Below, piece after piece: positions 19,758-31,841 of a DNA stretch of 64,000 nt (its first letter is position 1; each line of letters begins with the position of its first letter). The notes beneath the pieces were generated by a model. It saw only the letters and a program-made list of their open reading frames with translations, made no database searches and had not been told where the DNA came from. The stretch covers positions 1,240,001 to 1,304,000 of the forward strand of contig JALQBC010000006.1 of assembly GCA_023375675.1 (NCBI GenBank), read 5' to 3'. This DNA is from Cytospora piceicola. Lineage: Eukaryota > Ascomycota > Sordariomycetes > Diaporthales > Cytosporaceae. The position numbers were made by a program, and so were the translations under genes.

Positions 19758-20248
19758 GTTGAATCCCACGACTTCATGCGTAGCGGCTAGAAACTTTTTG
19801 ATAAGGTGGCTATGTCGCTGGCTCCGGTAATGCTATAACTTAGATTGAAAGGGATCAGACGGCCAACTCTCACTTATACTAAAGTAAGACTGTACACAAG
19901 GCTTCGAGGTCATAGCCCTTCTGAATCACTGCGCTATATTAGTTAGTAATAAACTATATTTAGCCTTCCTTACTCGCAGAGCACCTGAGCGTATACAAAG
20001 GACCGCTTCGCTAGAGTATCAATGGTATATTAGACTGTGTTTTCCTCCACTATTTCCAGTTTGTTTGGTACAATCTATGCCTTTTATCTTATAGTTACAC
20101 TGAACTGATAATCATTCTATCCTCAACCTTACTTCAAGTCATATTAAGTCCTCCAAGTGCTCCGCTATTATGTCCTGGGGCTAGCACCCCTGTTTGCAGG
20201 CCCTATCTTCATCCTCCCTGCTTCGAGGCACCTCATCCCAAAGATACA
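19758..20248. other. Intergenic transition sequence
   Basis: No supported gene. The base composition starts to drift toward AT. It sits between the NmrA-like pseudogene and a weak hypothetical ORF. Confidence 0.4.
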
Positions 20249-20566
20249 ATGCATAATACGGCAGAACTCGCAGAAACCCGCAACCGGCAAGACCCCCCTC
20301 AGCCGATCCGGATCCGTGTACTATGGCGCCTGGACACTCTTATCTATGTTACCTTCATAGCCGTATTCAACTGTTATTACGGCGCCGATTATACTGCTGG
20401 GGTAGTCGAATCATGCAGCTTCTACTACCAAGGCAAGCAGAGTCCTCGCCAATGCACCGCAGATCTGCTCCTTGTTGTGGCTTCCGATACCTTGGTAATC
20501 GCGGCGGCGTACGTGTTCTACATTTGTTACACGGGACACTTACAGAAGTACTACAAAATTGTATAA
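20249..20566 (+). CDS. Hypothetical small membrane-like protein (weak)
   Basis: A 105-codon open frame from ATG to TAA. The N-terminal 25 residues are polar (RNRQDPPQPIRIR). Two hydrophobic stretches follow, at about 31-40 (LIYVTFIAVF) and 73-95 (LLLVVASDTLVIAAAYVF then YICYTG). Four cysteines fall in the middle and end. I recognise no family. The composition is normal rather than RIP-like, which favours a real or recently real gene, but the length is close to chance and no intron or homology supports it. It could be a fragment of a larger membrane protein. Confidence 0.25.
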   Translation: MHNTAELAETRNRQDPPQPIRIRVLWRLDTLIYVTFIAVFNCYYGADYTAGVVESCSFYYQGKQSPRQCTADLLLVVASDTLVIAAAYVFYICYTGHLQKYYKIV

Positions 20567-21164
20567 AACCGGTTGAATAGGTGATTAGGGCGTTGTATTC
20601 CTAGGTACTAAAGTTTATAGTCTAGTAAATCACTGTTATTCCTGTGGGCCCTATCTTGCTGTTACAGAGTTAAGTGAACCCCCAGAGACGATAAAGAGAG
20701 GCCCAGGGGTCACACACTCCTACTAGGCTTCGGCTCCCTAGTATGAGGGAAATCAACCCCAACCTATACACAATCCCTGGAGGCCGTCTATAGCTTTAGT
20801 TCTACACACATGAACATAACTACTGCCTTATACCTAGATCAATTCCCACATAGTCCCTCAAGTACGTCTTTATATGCGTGTCGAACTATCCCGGTTTCGT
20901 CTGAGCAGTCTCAGCAGTCCGAGAAGCCCGCAATATCAATATATATAGCCTTGATTTTGAAATAATAAGATACAGTTAAATGAGATCTGTTACCAAGGCG
21001 TACCTCAGTCCGACCACTACTTTCATATGCTACTTCTGATTGATACATAGATGCCTGTAACCAGGCTCTTACATATGTACTTGTCCTTTACTCCCTTTAC
21101 ACAGTCTGTCTCACTATCACTCACCTCTTCAACTATTTCATAGCATCGTTTCCATTCGCACAAA
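20567..21164. other. Intergenic sequence before the RIP block
   Basis: No supported gene. The last 50 bases before 21,165 are pyrimidine-rich and look like a fungal 5' leader for the broken secreted-protein frame that follows. Confidence 0.4.
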
Positions 21165-21320
21165 ATGCGTGCTTCTATCACATTCACGTCTCTTATTGTC
21201 GGTCTCTGTGCCGTTGATAGCTTCATTAGTCCCCTAGAGCATGATATCTACGACGATCCATTTCACGAGCAGTGGTAAAACCTGTCCCACGTGCACTCTC
21301 TCGACAAGAGAGATTATAAA
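21165..21320 (+). pseudogene. Start of a broken small secreted protein gene with a Kex2-type site
   Basis: ATG at 21,165 in good context (cacaaaATGc) begins MRASITFTSLIVGLCAV, a plausible signal peptide, followed by an acidic stretch. A TAA at 21,276-21,278 (CAA to TAA would explain it) ends the frame after 37 codons. The same frame continues with NLSHVHSLDKRDYK, where LDKR is a Kex2-like processing site, and then meets GTAAGT, a likely intron donor at about 21,319. Beyond that the sequence is AT-rich and unreadable. It looks like the first exon of a propeptide-bearing secreted protein killed by RIP at the compartment edge. The family is not identified. Confidence 0.45.
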
Positions 21321-21512
21321 GTAAGTTGGCCCCTAAAGATAAAGACTGTAGGCTTGCGCTCCTTGGGTACACCTTTAAACGCGGGCACACATAGATCGGG
21401 GACACTATCAAGTCCTGTACCGAGTTCTAAGGTGACTATATTCTGACAAGAGCTGCTTATATCGACTATACTCTAGAACTGATTTCTGGTTATGCTATCG
21501 TCGGTATGCTCG

Positions 21513-21587
21513 GACGGTGCCGATTAGTCGGTAAGGAGGAAATAGACGCCTCCGCGCGAGGACTACACATTATTAGATCGTAGTATC
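21513..21587 (-). pseudogene. Second, more decayed fragment of the NmrA-like pseudogene
   Basis: This 75 bp aligns by eye, ungapped, to 19,683-19,757 at roughly three quarters identity, both in the same orientation, sharing GACGGT, TAGTCGG, ACTACAC/GCTACAC and TTAGATCGT words. It corresponds to the N-terminal region of the NmrA-like pseudogene. A duplicated copy would explain why the pseudogene at 18,946 was a RIP target. Confidence 0.55.
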
Positions 21588-21639
21588 ACTACGGCTTTAT
21601 AAGAGGCAGAAGCTCCTCGATTAAAGGATATAAAGTAAT

Positions 21640-23343
21640 AGCCTTTTTTACCTACTATAAAATAAAGGTAATATATAACTATTACTTTCGAAACCGAAAC
21701 TAAACTACGTTAAAACGCTTATTAAAATCCTTTATAAAAACTATAAAGAATAAAAGAATAATATTTAAAACTTTCGAGTATAATAAGGAAATTGTTAAAC
21801 TATAATAGCTAAAAAACTAACTAAAAAACGATAATAATATTAAAATTAAGCCTTTAGTATTATAAATATAAGTATAAAACGGTATTACCGAATATTTAAA
21901 GAGTATAGTTACTATAAAGGTAAGGTATATAATAATTTATATAAAACTTTTAAATTTCTTTTAAAAAACAATAATTAAAGCAGCTATATATTTATATAAC
22001 CGGCTTTTAAAGTATATTTAAAAGCGATAAAAAACTTTATTAAAAAGATAAAATAAACTTATAGCTAAGTGTTTTACTAATTTTTATCTTTAAGTATATT
22101 ATCTATAAGTATTTAGCTATAAAGTATATATAATAACATTTATAATATAAAGTAAAATAAAACAGTTAAAAAAGATAAACCTTTAAGCTTAAATAAACTA
22201 CTTTATAAAATATAAATCGACTAATATTTATAAGATATAAAACCTTTAAACTAATAAAGTATATATTTTAAAAGATATTATTTTTAATAAGAAAATAACG
22301 TTTAATTAAATAAACTATTTATAATATAATATCTAAAAGGTAAATACCGATATATTATAAAAATACCTATATTAACAGATAATCTTATAAGAGAACTTAA
22401 TAAGTACTTTACTTAAAGAAAAAGAAATAAGAGATTTTAAAAGTAATTTCGTTTACGTTAAAGTTAATATAAAACCGGAAGTATATAAAAGCAGGAATAA
22501 AATAATAGAAAAGTATATTAAAAAGACTAATTACTTTTTAAGTAAAACGTATATATATTTATTAACTTTAAAAATATCTCCTTTTCTATTATATAGCTTT
22601 ATTCTTATAGCTTTTATAATAAAGATAGACGAAGAGTATTTAAGAGATAAAATAGTACTTTAAACTAATAAGATACGCTTATAGATCTTAAAGTTTAATA
22701 TAAAAAGATTATAAAACTAGCTAGAATAGTAAAACAGGAAAACTATTATAAAAAGTATAATATAAAGAGAGATAAAAAGATTAACTTAAAGAATAAAGAA
22801 TATAAATCCGAGTATAATATTATACCGCTTATAGAAAATATAAAAGATATATAAATAAAAGCTACTTTTAGCTTTAAAAACGTTTTATAAACGTTATAGA
22901 TATATTTATAAAAACTTATTTAAGTAAGTAAAAAGGGACTATTTTTAAAGCTATAAAGAAATATAGTTATAAAAGAAAACAAGTAGTAAATATAATAATT
23001 ATAAAGACTTTACTAAACTATATATAAGTATATATTTATAAATATAATAAATATAGGTTTTATATTAAATATAAAGCCTGGCTAGTTATTTACAAAGATT
23101 AATAATAAAAGGGTAATATAAAAGAAATCTATATAATTATCTTTATTAACAAGTTGTTTAAAATAATAATAGCAATTATAGCCCGGTTTAATTTCGAACT
23201 TATTTAATATAATACGGTTAATACTTTTATTAACGTATTACTTAATAAAGAGATTTATATATATATACTATAAGAATAAAGAAAGTTAAAGTAAGTCTTT
23301 TTATTAAAAAAGGCTTTTTATAGACTTAAAGAATCTCTATTAC
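21640..23343 (+). mobile_element. Ty1/copia retrotransposon, 5' portion (integrase end to early RT), truncated
   Basis: In one plus-strand frame, with TAA/TAG at Gln/Trp positions, the sequence reads as the end of a copia integrase (NGITEYLKSIV, then YLYNRLLKYI) and the early reverse transcriptase (VNTFINVLLNKEIYI and KAFYRLKESLLL at the right edge). That frame continues without loss after 41,085, so gypsy-1 interrupted it. No gag, protease or 5' LTR is visible. The left edge, near the NmrA fragment at 21,587, is therefore a truncation. Boundary approximate. Confidence 0.7.
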
Positions 23344-23583
23344 TGTTATACACTTACCGGTAGGTTTGTAGCAAACCTACCTATAAACGTACCTATAAAT
23401 TCGCTGTATATTTACCGGTAATTCGGACGGTTAAACGTATAGTAATTATATAGTAAACTTAAAGTAAGTTTATAGTAGGTTTATAGGTCTGTATATAGTT
23501 TATAAGAATACTCGGTTATATAAAAAGAGAAAAAGAGAGAATTTATCTTTATTATATTTTACTATACTATATTATTATTATTA
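23344..23583 (+). repeat. 5' LTR of gypsy-1 (240 bp)
   Basis: Begins TGTTATACAC and ends ATTA after RIP (TG...CA originally). Same family as 40,845-41,084, the two gypsy-2 LTRs and the solo LTR. Confidence 0.88.
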
Positions 23584-23866
23584 AATAATAACTATAACTT
23601 AAATACGTTCTATTATATATTATTTAGCCTTTTAATACTATAAGTTAAATTTATTAAACTATACTATAATAATTATTAAGTTATTATTATTATAGTAGTT
23701 AATAAGTAATTAGTTTTAATTTCCGGATTTTAAAAGATCGAAAAACGTAAAAACATTATTTTATTTACTTAGCTAGTATTATTACCTGTTTACTATAACT
23801 TACCGGTTATTTACTATAAAAATTCTATATTATAATTATATCAGGTTTAAATAATATATTTAATAG

Positions 23867-24208
23867 CAGAGTTGTAAAATACATGAAAATACAAAAATAT
23901 AAATACAGAAGGTCGGAAATAAATACAAAGATATACACTTATATAAATATAAATATAAAATTAAATAAAATAGATATTAATATACTTTAAGAACTTTTAT
24001 AATAATAACTATAATACTTAATAATATAATAGTTATTTATACCTTTATATAATTCTTTATTATTTTATATAGTGTATTTGTATTTTTGTATTAGAAATAT
24101 AAAAATATAAAATACAGAGGTTTAAAAATAAATACAAATATAAAATACATGTATTTTTGTATTTTCAAAAATACAAATACAAAATATAAAAATACAGTTA
24201 CAACTCTG
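23867..24208. mobile_element. hAT-type MITE, 342 bp, 8 bp target duplication
   Basis: Ends are CAGAGTTGTAA and TTACAACTCTG, the terminal inverted repeat style of hAT transposons, with subterminal ATACA-rich repeats. It is flanked by TTTAATAG and TTTAATAT, an 8 bp duplication with one mismatch. The homologous position in gypsy-2 lacks the element and reads CTTAATAT once, confirming the insertion. No coding capacity. Confidence 0.82.
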
Positions 24209-27200
24209 TTTAATATATGTTTTCCGGATATACTTTTAATAGTATTATAAAACTATATAGTTATTAAAAATATCTAGCTTTTATATCGTATTAAAGTAGT
24301 TATTACCGAATACTTTACTTGATACCGACTTTATAATATAAACTATAATCTTACTTTTTTAAAATACTTAACTAATTATACTAATTAGTAATAGCTTTAT
24401 ACCTTTTACTTTAAGTATTACTATAATAATTAAAATAAAAAAAACTAACTTTATTATATTTAAAAACGTTTTATAAAATATATTTATAAGGTATATTACT
24501 TTAGTTATTAGTTATAAAAGCTTAACGATATTTACTTTTTTATTATTATTTATAGTTAATTTAGTAAGAATATTAAGTTTTATTATAAATTCCAGTACTT
24601 TTATAACTTATAACAGTTAAGCTATATACGTAATTTAAAAGAACGTAAGCCGATTTATTAGTTTTTATAAAACTTAAGTTTAAAGGCTTTTTTTATAAAA
24701 AATAAAGGCTACTTTTTAAAACAATACTCGGTTTAAGTTAAATAAAGCGTAAATAAAAGGTAATTATTTATAACGCTTTAAAAACTCTGTTTTTATTAAA
24801 ATACTAACCTTTTACCTATATTTTAATTAAACTAGTAGTTTATATAATAAAAGAACTTAAAGTATTAAAAAGCTAATAAATAACAGTTAAAATAAATAAA
24901 AAAAACAAAAAGACTACTTAAAACTTCGAATAATAATTAAATATAACAGAAAGTTTATAATATAATAATTTAAAAGTTTTACTTTTATTTAAATTAATAA
25001 CTAAAACTATTCGGCTATATATTATATCGTTTTTAATTATTTCTATAATACTATTATAAAATAAAGATTTAGTTTTATAAACTATTTAAACTAATATACT
25101 TAACCGACCGGAAATTACTTTAATATAAACGAACTTATTAAGTAGTTTTAAAAAAGAATGTTATATTAACAATATAATCTTTATATTAAAAAATACCGAA
25201 ACGTTTTAACTATATAAGTAAAAGATAGGTTTATAAATACTATTATCTTATATATTATTAAGTAATCTTTTTAATTTTTATCGTATTACTTATAAACTAA
25301 CAGCTTACCTTAAGAATTCTTATTAATATAGTTATATTACTTAAGAAAATAATATATAACTTATTAAAGACTATATATACTATATAGCCGGTAGCGGTAA
25401 ACACTTTAATAATAACTTTAATAATAGCTTAAACGATAACGACTTTATTTATAATTATAATTAAAGTAAAAGTTTACTTAATCGTTATTTTAATAAAAAT
25501 AAAAGCCGAGATATATATAACTATAAGCGTAAACTATCGATTAGCGTTTTTTAACTACTTATAGACTTATTATTTACTTATAAGTTTAAAAGAATACTTT
25601 TAAAAGATTTAAAATATATACTAGTTAAAATAATACTAAGAAACTTATAAAAATATTTTATATAGATAATAAAGTAATAGTATAAAAAGACTTATTAATA
25701 TTTATTTAACGTTATTATATATATATTACTAATATCGAAACTCGAAAATAAACTTTATATTAGAATCTCTTTACTTACTTTACTAGATTTACTTATTTAT
25801 AGTTTTAAAATATGTTATTAAATAAAAACAATCCGATTTAACTATTTACTTTAATATATAAATAAAGTATAAAAAGTATTTTATTATAAACTTTAATATA
25901 CTTTATAATATAGCCGACAGAATTTTAAATAGTTTTTAATATATATAATATAATATTTAAAATAATAAGAATATTTTAAACTTTACTTAATATATTTATC
26001 AGTTTATAGTTTTAACTAAATAGCTAGATAGTTTTATTATTCGAAATATATAAGATTATATTAATAAACAGATAGTTATTTATTACTTTAATCGCTTTAA
26101 ATATAACGTTAACTTTTAAAACTTCGAATATAAGCTTAAAGCTAAGTAAACCACTTAGTATATACTTAGAAAAGAAGCTATACCTATTTATATAAGGCTA
26201 TAATAGCCTATTATAAATAAATATCGATTTAAGCTATTATAATATTAGCTTTAGCTTATCTGTTTTTAGCTATAAAAAGCTAGTTTTTAATAACTAGTTT
26301 TATTATTTAACCGTTTTAACTTTTAACAGTTTAAATAAGCCTTACCTTAAGCTTAAGTACTAAAGTAGCTTTTATAGCTTAGTTTAAACAACTATTAAAA
26401 GTTATTACTTAAATAATAAAAATAGCTAGTTAAAATATAATAAGCTATTTAAAACTAATAGTAAGCTACTTATAACTCGCTACTACTTAAGCTAACGCTA
26501 TAGCTATTAATTAATACTATAAACTAAAATCCTTTTAAATAATGTTATTTATAAGAGCGTTATAATTAGCTTAAGATCTTTTAACGTTTTATTTATTAAA
26601 ATAGTAAAAGTAATATAATAGTAAAAGATATTTAACTCTTTAACGTAAACGATAGTACCTTTTAATATAATACCGCTTATAAATAAAAGCTAATATAAAA
26701 CAGCTTTTATCCGGTTAATAAAGAAATAACGCTTATTATAATAAATAAACTACCGGACAATATTAATAAACAGATAAGCTTAAAAATAACTAACTTACCG
26801 ATAAAAAAGAACCCTCGAATAATAAATACGTAATAGTCGAAAACGTCGATATATATAACTTTAATATAAAACTATTTACTTTAAAACTATTAAATAACAG
26901 AGTTTACTATAAAAGATATTCGTTTTATCCGGATAATCTCTGTTATATCGAATATAGCTACGTTTCTTTATTTAAACTACGTTTCTTTAAGTATTATCGT
27001 TATTATAATAGCGTTAAAACGTATTATAATTTAATAAGATAAAAAAGTCTTATTTTAAACTTTAATATACCGCTTTAAATATTGTTATATAAAAGTTATA
27101 GTTATATATACGTTTATACCGAAGTATACAGTTCTTTAACCGGTTATACTTTTAATACTTATTATAATATTAAAGCTTTTAAATATATTATATTTTAAAC

Positions 27201-27795
27201 GATATTAAACTTAATATTTAATATTAAAGTAAACTAAAAAGCTTAAATTAATCTTTAAAAGATAGGTAAAATAAATACTTTTAGTTAAACCGAGTTTAAT
27301 ATCTTTTATTAAGCTATTTTAAATAGTTTATTTACTATTTTATTAGTAAAAATAGAAGTATAAGTATTTAAACGTTTAAATATAAAACTGTTAATAAAAT
27401 AAGAATTTATAATATTATATTAAGTAGATATTTTTAATTCGGTAGTTAACGTATCGTTTAATTACTTTAACGGTATATAAGTAAAGGTATTAGTTTTTAT
27501 TAAAACCGTCTTATATACTTATAAGGTAAAAGCTACTTTCGCTATTATAATTCTATTATAATTAAGCTATATTATACTTATTATTAAGCTACGTATAAGA
27601 AAACTAAATTTTTTTTATTTAAGTTAAAGTAAAAAGGTTAAATAAATACTTTAATTAGTTAAGACTCTTATAGCGTAATAGCTATAAATTAATCGTTCTT
27701 TCCTTTAAAAATTAGTAAAAATACTTATTTAAATATACTTAAACCTATTTCTTAAGAATATATAAAACGTATAAAATAGAAAAGTACTATTTAAA

Positions 27796-30700
27796 TAGTA
27801 AAGCAGAATAGGGTATTAAAGTGTATTTATCGTAGGTCTGTCTGTTGTTATTCTGTGTAACTAACTAAAGGCCTTAAGGGCCTTAATAGCTAGGTTTTAG
27901 TAAAGCATTCTGCTAGACGGTTAAGCTAGCCGGCAGGCAGCCGGCCGGCAGGCAGGCTATAAGAGCCTGTACCTTATTGCGCTACAGTAAGTGCCAGGCA
28001 TGTAAAAAGAGTATAACGTTCTCGTTATAAGGTTACTAGTTTAACTCCTTGCTGTACACCCTTTTATCTTTTTCTATTCCCGAACTAAATCTGTTCTTAG
28101 GCTAAATCGTTTATTTCCGATAAGTTTAATTAAATTAATCGAATCGATTAAATTATTTAGCTAGCAGCTGTTAACAGCTGTTAAAGGATATAGGCATCGT
28201 TACCGCTATCGCTATAGGAATCTGTATAGCTACTCGAATTACTATAACTATTGTAATTAAAAGGGTCTTCGCTATCGCTTAATTAATCGTCGCTTTAATC
28301 GTCGCTTTAATCGTTTAATTAATCGTCGCTTTAATCGTCGCTTTCGTTGTCGCTTTAGTTTAATTAAAGGCTAAAGGTATTGCTATTGCTATAGTTATCG
28401 CTTTAGTTTAATTAAAGGCTAAGGGTATCGCTATCGCTATAGTTGTCGCCCTTGTTATCGCTTCCGTTTAATTGAACACTGTTACTATCGTAAAGGCTAA
28501 CGTCGCTTCCGTTTAATTAAATACGAGGCTGTATATATCCCTCCTCTTTTAAATAACTAAATAGTCTGTTACGCGAGTTATAGGTCGAGCTATAAGACTT
28601 ATAAGAATGTATAGAAGACAGGCTCGAAGAGGGACGACGGGAAGGGAAGGAAATAGGTAGGACAGGCGATCTTAAGGTTAAAGAGGATTTCGAGGAGGGA
28701 GGACTTAAAGGGAGACTGAATATACTAAATTTAGGTGTGATTTATCTTATAGGTTATCTTGTAAGCTGTCTCTTATAGCCGTAAACGTTCGAATAGACGT
28801 AATCGAAAAGGGTACCTTACGAAATAAAGCTATCTAGTAAAGCAGAATAAGGTATTAAAGTGTATTTATCGTAAGTCTGTCTGTTATTATTTGTGTGTTA
28901 ACTAACTAAAGGCCTTAAGGGCCTTAATAGCTAGGTTTTAGTAGGTTACCTAGCATTCTGCTAGGCGGTTAGGCTAGCCGGCCGGCAGGCAGGCTATAAA
29001 AGAGCCTGCACTCTATTACACTGCAGTAAGTGCCGGGCATATAAAAAGAGTATAACGTCCTCGTTACAAAGTTATTAGTTTAATTGCTATACACCTCCTT
29101 TTTTCTATTTCCGAACTAAATCTGTTCCTAAGCTAAATCGTTCATTTCCGATAAGTTTAATTAAATTAATCGAATCGATTAAACGTAACGGCTAGCTAGC
29201 ATCTGTTAGCAGCTGTTAAGGGATATAGGCATCGTTACCGCTATCGCCGTAGGGATCTGTATAGCTACTCGAATTACTATAACTATCGTTTAATTAATCG
29301 CTTTAATCGTCGCCCTAATCGTCGCCTTAATCGTTTAATTAATCGTCGCTTTAATCGTCGCTTTAGTTGTCGCTTTAGTTTAATTAAAGGCTAAGGGCAT
29401 CGCTATCGCTGTAGTTATCGCTTTAGTTCAATTAAAGGCTAAGGGCATCGCTATCGCTGTTATCGCCCTCGTTATCGCTTAATTAAATGCTGTCACCATC
29501 GTAAAGGCTAAAGGCATCGCCATCGCTATTATCGCCCTCGTTATCGCTTAATTAAATGCTAGGCCGTATATGTCCCTCCTCTTTTAAATAACTAAACAGC
29601 CTATTACGCAAGTTATAGGTTAAGCCGTAAAACCTGTAAGAATATATAAAGGACAGGCTTAAAAAGGGACGACGAGAAGGGAGGGAAACGGGTAAGATAG
29701 GCGATCTCGAGGTCGGAGAGGATCTTAAGAAGGATTACGAAGAGGGAGGACTCGAAAGGAAACTGAATATACTAAGTTTAGGTGTAATTTATCTTGTAGG
29801 TTATCTCGCAGGCTATCTCGCAAGCTATCTCTTATAACCGTAAACGTTCGAATAAACGTAATCGAGTAAGGTGCTCCGCGAAATAAAGCTATCGCTATAT
29901 TTACGACAGGTAAGATTAGCAGGCTTCGGAGAGGTACGGTTACGATTAAGCGTAAAGAAGTCGTATAACACCTGCTAAGTAGTTTAAAAGCTAACGATTT
30001 AAATACAAAGGCTAGTATTCTCTTTAATAAAGTAACCGAGCTGTTAATAAAAACGTTTATTCTTAGCCTAAAGCTTCTCGTTTTCGATATAAAGGATCTT
30101 ATAAAATTAAGGCTAATGTTAAGGTTAAAGCTACTATAACTATTTAAGGGCTTTTTAAAGGTCTGCGACCTAAAACTAAAGGTCTAGTATATAAACCTAG
30201 GCTATTAGTTTAAAGTCTTCGTTTAAAGCCTTTAAAAAGGCTTTATTCCTGTTACTATTCTACTAGTAATACTAAAGAAGGTTAGGCTTATCCCTTTAAA
30301 CGGTTATACTATAGTAATTATAGTAAGCTTTTTAAAAATTATCGTAAGCGTAAGTATAGCAGGCGAGGTGTTCTAATAAGGTTTTTAGACCTTAAAAAGT
30401 CTAATTAGTACCTTTAAAGGTAGTAAAGCAGGTGCGATAGATTAAAGGTATTGCGAAAAAGAAACTAAGCTAGCGAAAGCGTCTTTAATTAAATGGTTAT
30501 AGTGGTTTTAGTAATAGTTTTAGTAATAGTCGCGATCGGCCGTCTAGTAAGGGGTCTAGTAAAGGTAAATTTAGTGTCTGAATTAGCGAATCTAGTCGTT
30601 TTAACACGAAAATAGTATCGTTCGAATGCTTAAAATAAAGGCATCGTAGTCGAATAGATCTTAAATTATAGCTACTATTTAGTAAAGCAGAATAGGGTAT

Positions 30701-31841
30701 TAAAGTGTATTTATCGTAAGTCTGTCTGTTATTATTGTATGTTAACTAACTAAGGGCCTTAAGAGCCTTAATAGCTAGGTTTTAGTAGGTTACCTGGCAT
30801 TCTGCTAGGCGGTTAGGCTAGCCGGCCGGCAGGCAGGCTATAAAAGGGCCTGCACCTTATTACGCTGCAGCACTATCGTTATATTTACAACAGGTTAGAT
30901 TTATAGGCTTCGGAAGGGTATGTTTACAATTGCTTTCGGGCGTAAGGAAGTTGTATAATACCTGTTAAGTAGTTTAGAAGCTGACGATTTAAATACGAAG
31001 GCTAGTATTTTCTTTAGTAAGGTAACCGAGCTGTTAGTAAAGACGTTTATTCTTAGCTTAAAGCTTTTTATTCTCGGTATAAAGGATCTTGTAAGGTTAA
31101 AGCTAATATTAAGGTTAAGGCTGTTATAACTGTTTAAAGGCTTTTTAAAGGTCTGCGACCTAAAACTAAAGGTTTAATATATAAACTTAAGCTATTAGTT
31201 TAAGGTCTTTATTTAAAGCCTTTAAAAGGGCTTTATAACCGTTACTATTTTACTAGTAGTATTAGAAGGGGTTAGGCTTATCTTTTTAGACGGTTATACT
31301 ATAGTAATTATAGTAAGTTTTTTAAGAATTATCGTAAGTGTAAGTATAGCGGGCGAGGTATTTTAGTAAAGTTTCTAAGCTTTAAAAAGTCTAATTAATA
31401 CTTTCGAAAGTAGTAAAGTAAGTACAGTAGATTAAAGGTATTAAAAAAGAGAGAGACTAGGCTAGCGAAGGCGTCTTTAATTAAATAGTTATAGTAGTTT
31501 TAATAATAGCAATCGGCCGTCTAGTAAAGGGGGTAAATTTAGTGTTTAAATTAGTAAATCTAGTCGCTTTAATACGAGAATAGTACTATTCGAATACTTA
31601 GAATAAAGGTATCGTAGTCGAATAGATCTTAAATTATAGCTACTATTTAGTAAAGCAGAATAAAGTATTAAAGTGTATTTATCGTAAGTCTCTCTGTTAT
31701 TGTTTTATATAACTAACTAAAGGCTTTAAAGGCCTTATTAGCTAGGTTTTAATAAGGCATTCTGCTAGGCAGTTAAGCTAGCCGGTAAGTAGCCGGCCGG
31801 CCGGCAGGCTATAAGGGCCTACACTCTATTACGCTATAGTA
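27796..31841 (-). mobile_element. Compact LTR retroelement, outer copy, interrupted by a copy of its own family
   Basis: Outer LTRs are 27,796-27,989 and 31,648-31,841 (194 bp each). The interior is split at 28,834/30,873 by the inner copy; rejoined, the element is about 2.0 kb. By comparison with 58,243-59,918 its coding strand is minus. The uninterrupted gypsy-2 sequence confirms insertion into gypsy-1, although no clean 5 bp TSD is left (TTAAA and AAACC flanks). A GC-rich GCCGGC/GGCAGG segment lies in each LTR. It is much less RIP-mutated than its host, so it is younger or was less exposed. Confidence 0.78.
28835..30872 (-). mobile_element. Compact LTR retroelement, inner copy (2,038 bp, TSD CTATC)
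   Basis: LTRs 28,835-29,028 and 30,680-30,872 enclose a complete interior. It is flanked by CTATC at 28,830-28,834 and 30,873-30,877. The full interior of this very copy contains the uninterrupted target (AAAGCTATCG near 29,890), proving that it inserted into a sibling element. No reverse transcriptase is recognisable in 1.65 kb of interior, so it is non-autonomous or gag-only. Confidence 0.82.

Noticed and set aside
28050..28110. Possible tRNA or tRNA-derived SINE (B-box-like AGTTTAA followed by TCC next to the hairpin)
   Set aside because: The hairpin loop has four bases rather than seven, no D arm or acceptor pairing can be drawn, and the sequence belongs to the compact LTR element.
28268..28360. 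CRISPR-like array of TTAATCGTCGCTT units
   Set aside because: Contiguous degenerate tandem repeats without spacers, in a fungal element. They are the antisense of an Asp/Ser-rich coding repeat.
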